Positions 15,009-22,978 are shown, numbered from the stretch's first letter. The stretch is DNA of 30,295 nt from UBA288 sp964461885 (GCA_964461885.1 CAYWVY010000024.1:1-30295); one strand, 5' to 3'. The notes: generated by a model not told the origin, from the sequence alone. A program made the numbers and translations.

Positions 15009-15278
15009 CTAGTGTTCGACCGCGACCGATTTAAGCCCGGGCTCCGCGGGCATGTCGAAGACCTGGCGCCGCTGGTCCCCCCGCATGCGGTCCACGATCT
15101 CCTCACCCAGGACCAGGAGCGCCTCTTTATGGGATTTTTTGTTCTTGTGGATATGCACAGGCGAAACCTCGAGGCCGACGTACCGGGATGTCTCTATCGA
15201 CTCTCCCGTGGTAGTCTCGTAGAACTTCTTGATATGCACCATCAGCATATGCAGATGAAGCAACTCCTCTTTTTGCAC
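15009..15278 (-). CDS. UPF0058 family protein
   Basis: This 89-residue protein belongs to a euryarchaeal family of unknown function, recognised from QKEELLHLHMLMVHIKKFYE and the HIHKNKKSHKEALLVLGEEI block. The GTG at 15278 has a fair ribosome binding site (GAGGTGG) before it and gives the usual N-terminus. An ATG at 15314 would add 12 atypical residues. It is the first gene of the long minus-strand run through elp3 and priS. Confidence 0.85.
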   Translation of the reverse strand: MQKEELLHLHMLMVHIKKFYETTTGESIETSRYVGLEVSPVHIHKNKKSHKEALLVLGEEIVDRMRGDQRRQVFDMPAEPGLKSVAVEH

Positions 15279-15332
15279 CGTGCCACCTCTCAACGATGAG
15301 TAGTATTTTCTCATTCAGAGAAATAATTATGG

Positions 15333-16214
15333 GTGGTATTTATATTAGCAGCTGAACGTGCCCGGGGCTGCCTCCTCGGGCTTGCAGTCGGGGACGCCCT
15401 GGGGGCCCCGTACGAGGGCGGCGGTCGCCCCGAGCGCTGGTGCCGGCGGATGGAACCCGACGGCCGGTTCCTGCGGGCGGCCGGGGCCGTGACGGACGAC
15501 ACCCTCCAGGCAATTGCGGTCGCCGAGTCGCTGGTCACGTGCCGCGGGTTCTCGGGCCCCGACCTCGCGGTCCGGTTTCTCGCCGGGTTTCGGGCGCACC
15601 CCGAGTATTACGGCCCGACCTCGACCCGGGTCTTCTCCCTGGTCGAGGCGGGCGTGGCCCCCGAGACGGCCGCTCGGCTCGTCCACGAGGAGAGCGGAAC
15701 GAGCCGGACGAACGGCCCGGTCATGCGCGGGCCGCCGATCGGTGTCGTGTACGCGGGCCGGGTTGTCGAGGAGGTCTCCATGGCCGCGGCCCGTCTCACG
15801 CACTACGACCCGGTGGCCGGTGCGGCGTCGGGGTTCGTGAACCGGGTGGCGAGTGAACTCTGCCGCGGGAGGGACCGGGAGACCGCGTACCTCGCGGCCG
15901 TGGCGGACTGCCGGGAGCCTGAGACGCTCGCCGTGCTCGGCGCATGGCGGACCCGTCCGCCAGTCCCATCCCTCGATGCGCTCGGGCTCGCTCACGCCGC
16001 CGTGACGGTCTTCATGACCACGACATCCTTTGCAGGAGCGGTCGAGGCGGCCGTGAACATGGGCGGCGACAGCGACACTCTCGGGGCCGTCGCGGGAGCG
16101 CTGGCAGGAGCCGCGTACGGGGCCGGGTCGATCCCCCGAAAATGGCTCGTCCCCCTCGAACTCAAGGGGCGGCTCGTCGCGCTCGCCGACGGGCTCTCCC
16201 GGATCGCCCGCTAG
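15333..16214 (+). CDS. ADP-ribosylglycohydrolase family protein
   Basis: This 293-residue protein of the DraG/ARH3 superfamily removes ADP-ribose or related groups from proteins or small molecules. The start of the fold (RARGCLLGLAVGDALGAPYEG) is near-perfect, and both metal-binding motifs are present: TDDT at 54-57 and GGDSDT at 244-249. The only reasonable start is a GTG at 15333, without a good ribosome binding site, so the first residues (VFILAAE) are uncertain. There is no DraT or other ADP-ribosyltransferase nearby. It meets the UPF0179 gene tail to tail, both stops sharing CTAG. Confidence 0.9.
   Translation: MVFILAAERARGCLLGLAVGDALGAPYEGGGRPERWCRRMEPDGRFLRAAGAVTDDTLQAIAVAESLVTCRGFSGPDLAVRFLAGFRAHPEYYGPTSTRVFSLVEAGVAPETAARLVHEESGTSRTNGPVMRGPPIGVVYAGRVVEEVSMAAARLTHYDPVAGAASGFVNRVASELCRGRDRETAYLAAVADCREPETLAVLGAWRTRPPVPSLDALGLAHAAVTVFMTTTSFAGAVEAAVNMGGDSDTLGAVAGALAGAAYGAGSIPRKWLVPLELKGRLVALADGLSRIAR
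15336..15348 (-). promoter_or_regulatory. TATA-like box for the UPF0058-elp3-priS-gins run
   Basis: The minus strand reads TAATATAAATACC. It predicts a start near 15316 and a leader of about 38 bases to the GTG at 15278. It lies over the first codons of the divergent ADP-ribosylglycohydrolase gene, so transcription of one may interfere with the other. Confidence 0.5.
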
Positions 16215-16660
16215 CTGACCGGGCGGAGCTCGACGAGCTTCAGGCCCCGGCCCTTCTCACACGGGGTGGGCGGATTGCCGAGCACCTCGCCGACGAGGTA
16301 CCGATCGCCCTCGACGATCCCGTCGGGGCGGCAGAGGTCGTACGCCTTGCACTCGGTCCGCGTGCAGGTGCACTCAAAGAGGATGCGCGAGTTGACGATC
16401 GCCATGTCCGCCCCGATCAGGGCGACCACGGGCGACTCGACGCACTCGACAGCGGTGGCTCCGTCCAGGTGGACCGGGCAGTCGTGCCGGGTGCTCCGGA
16501 CCGACAGGATGCGGTACTTGCGTCCAACCCGGAGGTTGTTGCAGGCCTTCCGGACCTTGCATTTGTCGCAGGCGGCGAGCGCCCCCTGGTATACGAATTC
16601 GAGCCCGGGCCGGGCCAGGGTCGTTCCGATCAGGGTGATCTTGGATCTCTCTCCAACCAT
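16211..16660 (-). CDS. UPF0179 family cysteine-rich protein
   Basis: This 149-residue protein of unknown function is restricted to euryarchaea as far as I know. Ten cysteines form two clusters: CDKCKVRKAC (31-40) with Cys61 and Cys73, and CTCTRTEC (97-104) with Cys110 and Cys134. The spacing suggests bound zinc or iron-sulfur. It starts 7 bases after the glycerol-1-phosphate dehydrogenase stop and is probably co-transcribed with it. Its 3' end overlaps that of the convergent ADP-ribosylglycohydrolase gene by three bases. Confidence 0.88.
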   Translation of the reverse strand: MVGERSKITLIGTTLARPGLEFVYQGALAACDKCKVRKACNNLRVGRKYRILSVRSTRHDCPVHLDGATAVECVESPVVALIGADMAIVNSRILFECTCTRTECKAYDLCRPDGIVEGDRYLVGEVLGNPPTPCEKGRGLKLVELRPVS

Positions 16661-16667
16661 AGCGCAC

Positions 16668-17753
16668 CTACTCCTCGTAAAGCATCCGGATAAGAGCGTG
16701 GGCGGACTCGTCCGTCAGCCCGCCGTCAAGTATTGTAAAGCGCTCGGGGCGGATAGTCTTTGCCATCTTGAGCGCTTCGACCGCGACCTCGTCGTCGACC
16801 CCGAGCTCGGCCGGCGTGGTCGGGGCCCCGATCTGGCGGAGGGCCGTTCGGATGGAGCGCCAGTCCCCGCCGTGGAGGTACATGCAGACGATCGTCCCGA
16901 CGCCGCAGGCCTCGCCGTGGAGGGCCCGGCCCGGCGCGAGCCGGTCGAGCGCGTGGGCGAACTTGTGCTCGCCGCCCGAGCCAGGGCGGGACGAGCCCGC
17001 GATCGCCATCGCGACCCCCGACGAGACGAGCGCCTTGATCACCATCCAGGCCGAGGCCTCCTGGTGCGGCCGGATCGCGTCCGCGTTCCTCATCAGGATC
17101 TCGGCCGTCACCAGGGCGAGCGTGGCCGCGTACTCGCTGACCGGTTCCGAGCGGAGCCGGTGCGAGAGCTGCCAGTCGAGGACCGCGGTGGAGTTCGCCA
17201 GGATGTCGGCGCAGCCGGCGGCGAGTAGCCGGTGCGGGGCGGCGGCGATCAGGCCAGTGTCGGCCACGACCGCGATCGGAGGATGGGCGAGGAGCGAGAC
17301 CGCCCCCCCGGGCTCGGCGATGGAAGCGCGGGCCGACGCGATCCCGTCGTGGGACGCGGCGGTCGGGACCGAGATGAACTGCCGGTCGATGTTGTAGCTC
17401 GCGATCTTAGCGGTATCGATCACCCGGCCCCCGCCGACCGCGACCAGGAGATCGGCGCCGGCGGCCCGTGCCGCCGCCTCGGTCCGCCGGCACTCCTCGG
17501 ACGTGCAGCCCTCGACCAGGTGGACAGCGACTTCGTAGTCCGGCTCCAGAAGCTCCCGCGCCCGGGTCCCGGCGACCGCCATCGTGGTCCGGCCCGAGAC
17601 GAGCAGGAGCCTTCGTCCGAACCCGAGATCGGCGCAGACGGCGGGCAGCTGCTCGAGCACGCGGTGGCCGATCACCACGTCGCGGGGAAGCTGCATCCAC
17701 TTCGATTTGTCGAAGCCCCCGTTTTTGAGTATGTTTATTTCGTCTGCGCTCAT
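16668..17753 (-). CDS. egsA: sn-Glycerol-1-phosphate dehydrogenase
   Basis: This 361-residue NAD(P)-dependent enzyme reduces dihydroxyacetone phosphate to sn-glycerol-1-phosphate, the backbone of archaeal lipids. Motifs are FDKSKWMQLPRDVVIG (14-29), the nucleotide loop GGGRVIDTAK (107-116) and likely metal ligands Asp183, His263 (SGGEHKFAHALD) and His279 (LHGEACGVG). The ATG at 17753 is chosen; one at 17762 adds three residues. A TATA-like box at 17789-17798 predicts a start near 17767, so the message is nearly leaderless. It diverges from the DUF63 gene with only 11 bases between the starts. Confidence 0.96.
   Translation of the reverse strand: MSADEINILKNGGFDKSKWMQLPRDVVIGHRVLEQLPAVCADLGFGRRLLLVSGRTTMAVAGTRARELLEPDYEVAVHLVEGCTSEECRRTEAAARAAGADLLVAVGGGRVIDTAKIASYNIDRQFISVPTAASHDGIASARASIAEPGGAVSLLAHPPIAVVADTGLIAAAPHRLLAAGCADILANSTAVLDWQLSHRLRSEPVSEYAATLALVTAEILMRNADAIRPHQEASAWMVIKALVSSGVAMAIAGSSRPGSGGEHKFAHALDRLAPGRALHGEACGVGTIVCMYLHGGDWRSIRTALRQIGAPTTPAELGVDDEVAVEALKMAKTIRPERFTILDGGLTDESAHALIRMLYEE
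17731..17740 (+). promoter_or_regulatory. TATA-like box for the DUF63-SpoIIM pair
   Basis: ATGTTTATTT stands 25-30 bases before the DUF63 ATG and predicts a leaderless start near 17762. It lies within codons 5-8 of the divergent glycerol-1-phosphate dehydrogenase gene. Confidence 0.45.
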
Positions 17754-17764
17754 TACGATCATGA

Positions 17765-18601
17765 ATGATCAGGGAGTTCATCTACAAATATTATATAGAT
17801 CCAATCGAGGGTGGGGGGGCGTATACGCTCGTCGATACCCTGACCTACGCCCTCATCCTGATCGTCGCGGTCTTCCTGATCTACCGCTGGATGCAGCGGG
17901 CGGGACTCGCCTTCGACCGTCAGCTCCTCTTCGCGACCCTGCCGTGGGTCGTCTTCGGCGGGCTCGCCCGCGTGGTCGAGGACGCGGGCATGCTCGCGGC
18001 GCCCTGGCGGTATCTCCTGATCACGCCACTGATCTTCTTCGTGATCTTCTTCTACGCAGTGGTCGTGCTCTACCTCTGCCACCGCCTGCTCGGCGAACGC
18101 GGGGTCCGGGTCTATGGCATGGTCGGCCTGGTCTCGGCCGCGGTCGCTCTCGTGCTGCTCCTCTGGCACGGCGCGACTGTGACCCGGCTCGCTTTCGAGG
18201 TTCCGGCCGTCATCATGGGCCTCGCGGCGGTGACGAGCCTGGCGCTCTGGGCACTGCTCCGCCACGGGTTCGGCTGGGAGTACGCATCCGACCGCATCTA
18301 CCAGGTGCTGATCGCCGGGCACATGCTCGACGCGTCGGCCACCTCGTACGGGATCGACCTCCATCCGCTCGGCTATGTCGAGCAGCACGTGGTCGGCTCG
18401 TCCCTGATCGCGGCGACCGGGACGGGCTTTGCGATGTTCCCGCTCAAGCTCCTGGTCCTGATCCCGGGGATCTACATCCTCGAACTCTACCGCCGCGAGG
18501 AGTCGGCCACCTCGTTCTGGCACCTGATCGTGCTCGCCATGATCGTCGTCGGACTCGCACCCGGCGTGCGCGACATGATGCGGATGATGCTCTATGTTTG
18601 A
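17765..18601 (+). CDS. DUF63 family membrane protein
   Basis: This 278-residue integral membrane protein of an archaeal family has no assigned function. I count about seven hydrophobic helices. Short conserved polar segments lie between them: RQLLFATLPWVVFGGLARVVED near residue 55, and GHMLDASATSYGIDLHPLGYVEQHVV near 190, with several acidic and histidine residues next to the membrane. The ATG at 17765 is nearly leaderless. The stop overlaps the SpoIIM-family start by 8 bases, so the two membrane proteins are coupled. It diverges from the lipid backbone enzyme, which hints at a membrane or lipid role. Confidence 0.88.
   Translation: MIREFIYKYYIDPIEGGGAYTLVDTLTYALILIVAVFLIYRWMQRAGLAFDRQLLFATLPWVVFGGLARVVEDAGMLAAPWRYLLITPLIFFVIFFYAVVVLYLCHRLLGERGVRVYGMVGLVSAAVALVLLLWHGATVTRLAFEVPAVIMGLAAVTSLALWALLRHGFGWEYASDRIYQVLIAGHMLDASATSYGIDLHPLGYVEQHVVGSSLIAATGTGFAMFPLKLLVLIPGIYILELYRREESATSFWHLIVLAMIVVGLAPGVRDMMRMMLYV
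17789..17798 (-). promoter_or_regulatory. TATA-like box for glycerol-1-phosphate dehydrogenase
   Basis: The minus strand reads CTATATAATA, a near-ideal archaeal box. The predicted start near 17767 precedes the dehydrogenase start by about 5-14 bases. The box lies inside codons 9-12 of the DUF63 gene, on the opposite strand. Confidence 0.6.
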
Positions 18602-19163
18602 CGGACGACTCTCGCGGTCGACCCTCTTCGCGACGGTCCTCTTCGCGTTCGCCCTCGGCGGCGGGATACTCGCCGTCCGGCAGGACCCTGCCTTCGGCCA
18701 GGAGCTCCTGGCCGGCTTTCGAGACCAGGTCGCCGGCGAGATCCTCTCGGACCAGTCCTGGATCCTCTTCCTCAAGATCTTCCTGAACAACCTGGTCGCC
18801 TGTATCGCGCTCTTTGTCGGCGGCGCGACCTTCGGCGTCCTGCCTCTGCTGGTCCTCGCTTCGAACGGGCTCGTGATCGGCGGGATCCTCGAGACGATCC
18901 GCGGAGATCAGGGGACTCAGTTCGTCCTGGCCGCGATCCTGCCCCACGGCGTGCTCGAGATACCGGCCTTTCTCGTCTCGGCCGGGCTCGGGCTCCTGCT
19001 CGCCGAGGCCCTCGGCCGCGAGCTCCTCCAGGGGGAGGGAGACGCGGCGGACGAGGCTCTCAGGCACGGACGGCTCTTCGTCCGATACGTGGTGCCGTTC
19101 GTCGCTGTTGCGGCCGCCATCGAGGCGTTTATTACGCCGCATATCATACAATTGATGTCATAG
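18594..19163 (+). CDS. SpoIIM/stage II sporulation protein M-like membrane protein
   Basis: This 189-residue protein has about five membrane helices. The family signature is the segment FLKIFLNNLVACIALF then GGATFGVLPLLVLASNGLVIGG (about 60-100) followed by LPHGVLEIPAFLVSAGLGL. SpoIIM acts in peptidoglycan remodelling in Bacillus, but archaea carry homologues with unknown roles, so the name should not be read as sporulation. It overlaps the DUF63 gene and ends 13 bases before proS; the hydrophobic 3' end contains AT-rich DNA (19140-19152) that may serve as the proS promoter. Confidence 0.88.
   Translation: MFDGRLSRSTLFATVLFAFALGGGILAVRQDPAFGQELLAGFRDQVAGEILSDQSWILFLKIFLNNLVACIALFVGGATFGVLPLLVLASNGLVIGGILETIRGDQGTQFVLAAILPHGVLEIPAFLVSAGLGLLLAEALGRELLQGEGDAADEALRHGRLFVRYVVPFVAVAAAIEAFITPHIIQLMS
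19140..19152 (+). promoter_or_regulatory. Possible TATA-like box for proS
   Basis: CATATCATACAAT lies 25-37 bases before the proS ATG and could give a leaderless message. It is inside the last codons of the SpoIIM-like gene. Read-through from that gene is equally possible. Confidence 0.35.
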
Positions 19164-19176
19164 AGGTTCGTTTCTG

Positions 19177-20613
19177 ATGGACGACGACACGGGGGCCCTG
19201 CCGGCCCGGACCGACTTCTCCGAGTGGTACAACGAGATCCTCTGGCGGGCCGAGATCATGGACGTCCGCTACCCGGTCAAGGGACTCTACGTCTGGTACC
19301 CGTTCGGGTTCGGGATCCGGAAACGGACCTACGGGCTCCTCCGCGAACTCCTCGACCGCGACCACGAGGAGACGCTCTTCCCCCTCCTGATCCCCGAGCA
19401 GGAGTTCATGAAGGAAGCCGAGCACATCAAGGGCTTCGAGGACGAGGTCTACTGGGTCACACATGGCGGGCTCTCGCCGCTCGACGTGAAGCTGGCGCTC
19501 CGACCGACAAGCGAGACCGCGATCTACCCGATGTACGCACTCTGGGTCCGGTCGCACGCGGACCTGCCGATCAAGCTCTATCAGATCGTCAACACCTTCC
19601 GGTACGAGACCAAGCACACGCGCCCCCTGATCCGCCTGCGCGAGATCACCTCGTTCAAGGAGGCGCACACGGCCCACGCAACCTGGGAGGAGGCCGCGGC
19701 CCAGGTCGAGGACGCGGTCGCCCGGTACCGCGAGTTCTACGACCGGCTCGGAATCCCCGTGCTCGTCTCGAAGCGCCCGGAGTGGGACAAGTTCCCCGGC
19801 GCAGACTACACGATCGCGGTCGACTGCGTGATGCCGGACGGGCGGACCCTCCAGATTGGGACGGTCCACCACCTCGGCGACCACTTCTCGAAGACCTTCG
19901 CGATCACGTACGAGGACCGGGACGGCGAGCAACGGCTGGTCCACCAGACCTGCTACGGGATCTCGGAGCGGTGCATCGCGGCCCTGATCAGCGTCCACGG
20001 CGACGACCGCGGACTGGTGCTGCCGCCTGAGGTCGCCCCGATCCAGGCGGTCGTAGTCCCGATCATCGTGGGCAAGCGCGGCGACGAGGTGCTCGCCGCG
20101 GCCCGGCGCCTGGCGGACGAGCTCTCGGCGAGCGGCCTCCGGGTCAAACTCGACGACCGCGATCTGCGGCCCGGCGCGAAGTTCTATCACTGGGAGATGC
20201 GGGGCGTACCGGTCCGGCTCGAGCTCGGTCCGCGCGACCTCGACGGGGGCGTCGCCACGGCCGTGCTGCGGACGGGCGGACCCAAGACCACGGTCCCGCT
20301 CGCAACGGCCGCCGACGGCGTGCGCGACCTCCTCGCGTCGGCCACCCTGATCATAAAGGAGAAGGCCGCGGACCACCTCGCCGGGCAGGTCCGGACCGCC
20401 TCATCCATGCCCGAGCTCGCCGTGGCGCTCGACTGCGGGGTCGCAGTCGTGAACTGGTGCGGTGAGCAGGCCTGCGCGGACCGGGTCGAAGAGGAGACCG
20501 GCGGCGCCGTCCTCGGCGTCGAAGTCCGTTCAGACCTCGTCGCATCCGGCGAGGGGACCTGCGTCGCCTGCGGGCGCGCCGGCAGGACCGCGCTGATCGG
20601 GCGGAGTTACTGA
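19177..20613 (+). CDS. proS: Prolyl-tRNA synthetase, archaeal type
   Basis: This 478-residue class II enzyme charges tRNA-Pro. It has the archaeal/eukaryotic layout: catalytic core with RPTSETAIYPMY and motif 2 FRYETKHTRPLIRLREITSF, no bacterial editing insertion, then an anticodon-binding domain (about 285-385; VVVPIIVGKRGDEVLAAARRL). A C-terminal zinc-binding extension with CGEQAC and CVACG ends in the Tyr expected for this subgroup. The start MDDDTGALPARTDFSEWYNEIL is normal. A hairpin follows 12 bases after the stop. Confidence 0.97.
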   Translation: MDDDTGALPARTDFSEWYNEILWRAEIMDVRYPVKGLYVWYPFGFGIRKRTYGLLRELLDRDHEETLFPLLIPEQEFMKEAEHIKGFEDEVYWVTHGGLSPLDVKLALRPTSETAIYPMYALWVRSHADLPIKLYQIVNTFRYETKHTRPLIRLREITSFKEAHTAHATWEEAAAQVEDAVARYREFYDRLGIPVLVSKRPEWDKFPGADYTIAVDCVMPDGRTLQIGTVHHLGDHFSKTFAITYEDRDGEQRLVHQTCYGISERCIAALISVHGDDRGLVLPPEVAPIQAVVVPIIVGKRGDEVLAAARRLADELSASGLRVKLDDRDLRPGAKFYHWEMRGVPVRLELGPRDLDGGVATAVLRTGGPKTTVPLATAADGVRDLLASATLIIKEKAADHLAGQVRTASSMPELAVALDCGVAVVNWCGEQACADRVEEETGGAVLGVEVRSDLVASGEGTCVACGRAGRTALIGRSY

Positions 20614-20624
20614 TCCTATTCGTT

Positions 20625-20645
20625 CCGGGCGTTACCGACGCCCGG
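20625..20645. terminator. GC-rich hairpin after proS
   Basis: A perfect 8-bp inverted repeat (CCGGGCGT and ACGCCCGG around TACCG) lies between proS and the next gene. No T-run follows, so it may end transcription poorly, stabilise the proS 3' end, or bind a regulator next to the TATA-like box at 20649-20657. Confidence 0.4.
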
Positions 20646-20648
20646 TCA

Positions 20649-20657
20649 ATCATTTAA
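20649..20657 (+). promoter_or_regulatory. TATA-like box for the flavoprotein-glycosyltransferase pair
   Basis: ATCATTTAA precedes the GTG at 20682 by about 28 bases and predicts a leaderless message. Confidence 0.45.
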
Positions 20658-20681
20658 GCGGCCGGAGCCAACGTAATCAGC

Positions 20682-22013
20682 GTGACGACCGCGATCCTGG
20701 GGGGCGGCCTGACCGGCTGTACCATCGCCCGTCTGCTCGCCGAGAAAGGCGAGGAGGTCGTGGTGCTCGAGGCCGCGACCGACTACGGCGGCCTCTGCCG
20801 ATCGGTCACGGCGGACGGGTTCACCTTCGACCTCGGCGGCTCGCATATCATCTTCTCGCGCGACGAAGAGGTGCTCGCCTGGATGCGCGGGGTGCTCGGG
20901 CCGAACCGCGTCGAACGGCACCGCGAGACGAAGTGCTTCTACCGGGGACGGTACGTGCAGTACCCGTTCGAGAACGGCCTCGCCGACCTCCCTCCCGAAG
21001 ACCGGTTCCGCTGCATCGACGGGTTCGTCCGGGCCGTGATCGCCGCCGAACTCGAAGCGGAGCGCGGCAAACCGACCCCGGCCCGCTCCTTCCTCGACTG
21101 GATCTACCGGACCTTCGGCGACGGGATCGCGGACTGCTACATGGTCCCGTACAACCAGAAGATCTGGAAGTACCCCCTCGACGAGATGTCGGCCCACTGG
21201 GTCGACGGGCGCGTGCCGCGCCCGCCGCTCGCGGACGTGCTCCGGTCGGCCTGCGGGCTCGCCACCGAGGGGTACACGCACCAGGCCGTCTTCTCGTACC
21301 CGGCCGAGGGTGGGATCGAGGCCCTGGTCCGCGCGATCGCGGTCCCCATCGAGGACCGGATCCGCTGTGGTTTCTGCGTCCGGTCGGTCCGGCGCGACGG
21401 GGACCGGTTCCTGGTCTCCGACGGGGAGCAGACCATTTCTGCCGACCGCTGCATATCCACCATACCGCTCCAGGCGCTCGTCCCGGCCCTCGATGATGTG
21501 CCGCCGGAGGTTGCCGGGGCGCTGGGGCGGCTGGTGTACAACGGCGTCGCCTGCGTCTTCGTCGGCGTCCGCGGCCCCGTTCCGCCGTATTCATGGGTCT
21601 ACCTCCCCGAGCCCGGGCTCGGGTACGCAAACCGGATCTCGTTTCCGTCGAACTACAGCACGGGGACGGCCCCGGCAGGGTGCGGCTCGATCCTCGCCGA
21701 GTGCACATACCGGCCCGGGGACCCGGTGGCGGCCATGGACGACCCGTCTCTTGTCGAACACGTCCTCGACCGGCTCGAGGCGATGGGCGTCCTTCGCAGA
21801 GAGAACGTCGTCTTCACCGGGATCGTCCGCCAGCCCTTCGGCTACGTGGTCTACGACCTCGCGTACCAGGAGTCAGTCGAGGCCGTCAGAAAGTTCGTCG
21901 CCGCCCGCGGGATCGACCTCGTCGGCCGGTTCGCCGAGTTCGAGTACCTGAACATGGACGGGTGCATCCGGCATGCGCTCGACTACGTGCGGGGGCCCGG
22001 GCCGTGCGCGTGA
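20682..22013 (+). CDS. UDP-galactopyranose mutase/amine oxidase-like flavoprotein
   Basis: This 443-residue FAD protein starts at a GTG followed directly by TTAILGGGLTGCTIARLL, the dinucleotide-binding fold, with GGLCRSVTADGFTFDLGGSH as the second FAD segment. RYVQYPFENGLADLP and the C-terminal GRFAEFEYLNMDGCIRHAL resemble UDP-galactopyranose mutase-like and protoporphyrinogen oxidase-like proteins found in polysaccharide loci. A sugar-ring isomerase or a carotenoid/porphyrin-type oxidase are both possible; the glycosyltransferase coupled to it favours the sugar role. The 3' end overlaps the next gene. Confidence 0.8.
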   Translation: MTTAILGGGLTGCTIARLLAEKGEEVVVLEAATDYGGLCRSVTADGFTFDLGGSHIIFSRDEEVLAWMRGVLGPNRVERHRETKCFYRGRYVQYPFENGLADLPPEDRFRCIDGFVRAVIAAELEAERGKPTPARSFLDWIYRTFGDGIADCYMVPYNQKIWKYPLDEMSAHWVDGRVPRPPLADVLRSACGLATEGYTHQAVFSYPAEGGIEALVRAIAVPIEDRIRCGFCVRSVRRDGDRFLVSDGEQTISADRCISTIPLQALVPALDDVPPEVAGALGRLVYNGVACVFVGVRGPVPPYSWVYLPEPGLGYANRISFPSNYSTGTAPAGCGSILAECTYRPGDPVAAMDDPSLVEHVLDRLEAMGVLRRENVVFTGIVRQPFGYVVYDLAYQESVEAVRKFVAARGIDLVGRFAEFEYLNMDGCIRHALDYVRGPGPCA

Positions 22014-22978
22014 GTTTCTACGTCGAGGACCAGCTCTTCTTCCGGTTCATCGGGTGCGCGACTGCCGCCCGCACGCTCTACCGGGCCCTCGAGAGAGAGG
22101 ACGGCCTCGAACTCGCGTGGAAGCGCGGGACGGCCGACGCGGACCTCGTCCATTACCACACCTTCGGACCGCTCGCGCTGCACAACCGTCGCTCCTCGCG
22201 CGGCGTCTCGGTCCTGACTGCCCACTCGACACCCAGGATCAACCAGGGGAACATCGCGTTCGCCCGTCGGATCAACCGGCTCTACCCGTCGATCTACGCG
22301 GGTTTCGACCACATCGTCACGGTCTCGGAGCCGTGCCACCGCGAGGTGATCGCGATGGTCCCCGACACGCCGGTCACGCTGATCCCGAACGGGGTCGACC
22401 GCGAGCAGTTCCGGCCCGACCCCGAGCTCGGGGCCGCCTTCCGGGAGCACTACGGGATCGGCGCGGAGGAGCGGGTGGTCCTCTCGGTCGCGCAGATGAC
22501 CCCGCGAAAAGGTATCTACGACTTCTTCGCGCTGGCGGCCCGCCACCCCGACATCCGCTTCGTCTGGGTCGGCGGTCTGCCGTACAGCGTCCTCTCCCAG
22601 GACTACGCCCGGATCACCGCTCTGCGCGAACGGGCCGGGCCGAACGTGCTCTTCACGGGGTACGTGGATCGGATCGACGCGCCGTATGCGGCCGCAGACG
22701 CCTTCTTCATGGGCTCTCACGCCGAGACCTTCGGCCTCGTGATCCTGGAGGCCCTCTCCGCAGGATTGCCTGTGATCGCCCGGTCCATCCCCGAGTTTCG
22801 CGAGATCTTCGGCTCCTCGATCCTCTATTTCTCGACGATCGACGAGGCGAGTGCGATCCTCGGTGACGACGCCGCCCTCGCCTCGTGCCGGACCGGGGCC
22901 CGCGCGTCGACGGTCCCCTTCGATATCCGCAAGATCGCGACGCGGCACGCCGCGCTCTATCGCTCTCTCGCCGGATGA
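22004..22978 (+). CDS. Family 4 glycosyltransferase (GT-B fold)
   Basis: This 324-residue enzyme is shorter than most GT4 members (about 360-400), with a compact N-terminal half (RVSFYVEDQLFFRFIGCATAARTL, DLVHYHTFGPL). The C-terminal nucleotide-sugar domain is typical: LSVAQMTPRKGIYDFF, VLFTGYVDRI, and the E-x7-E motif in SHAETFGLVILEALSAGLPV. Donor and acceptor cannot be read from sequence. Two in-frame GTGs exist (22004 and 22010), both overlapping the flavoprotein stop. A role in surface glycan or glycolipid synthesis is inferred. Confidence 0.9.
   Translation: MRVSFYVEDQLFFRFIGCATAARTLYRALEREDGLELAWKRGTADADLVHYHTFGPLALHNRRSSRGVSVLTAHSTPRINQGNIAFARRINRLYPSIYAGFDHIVTVSEPCHREVIAMVPDTPVTLIPNGVDREQFRPDPELGAAFREHYGIGAEERVVLSVAQMTPRKGIYDFFALAARHPDIRFVWVGGLPYSVLSQDYARITALRERAGPNVLFTGYVDRIDAPYAAADAFFMGSHAETFGLVILEALSAGLPVIARSIPEFREIFGSSILYFSTIDEASAILGDDAALASCRTGARASTVPFDIRKIATRHAALYRSLAG

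Noticed and set aside
13176..15299. A 707-codon plus-strand open frame opposite priS, elp3 and UPF0058
   Set aside because: Same reason: the minus-strand genes have clear motifs and the antisense product shows none.
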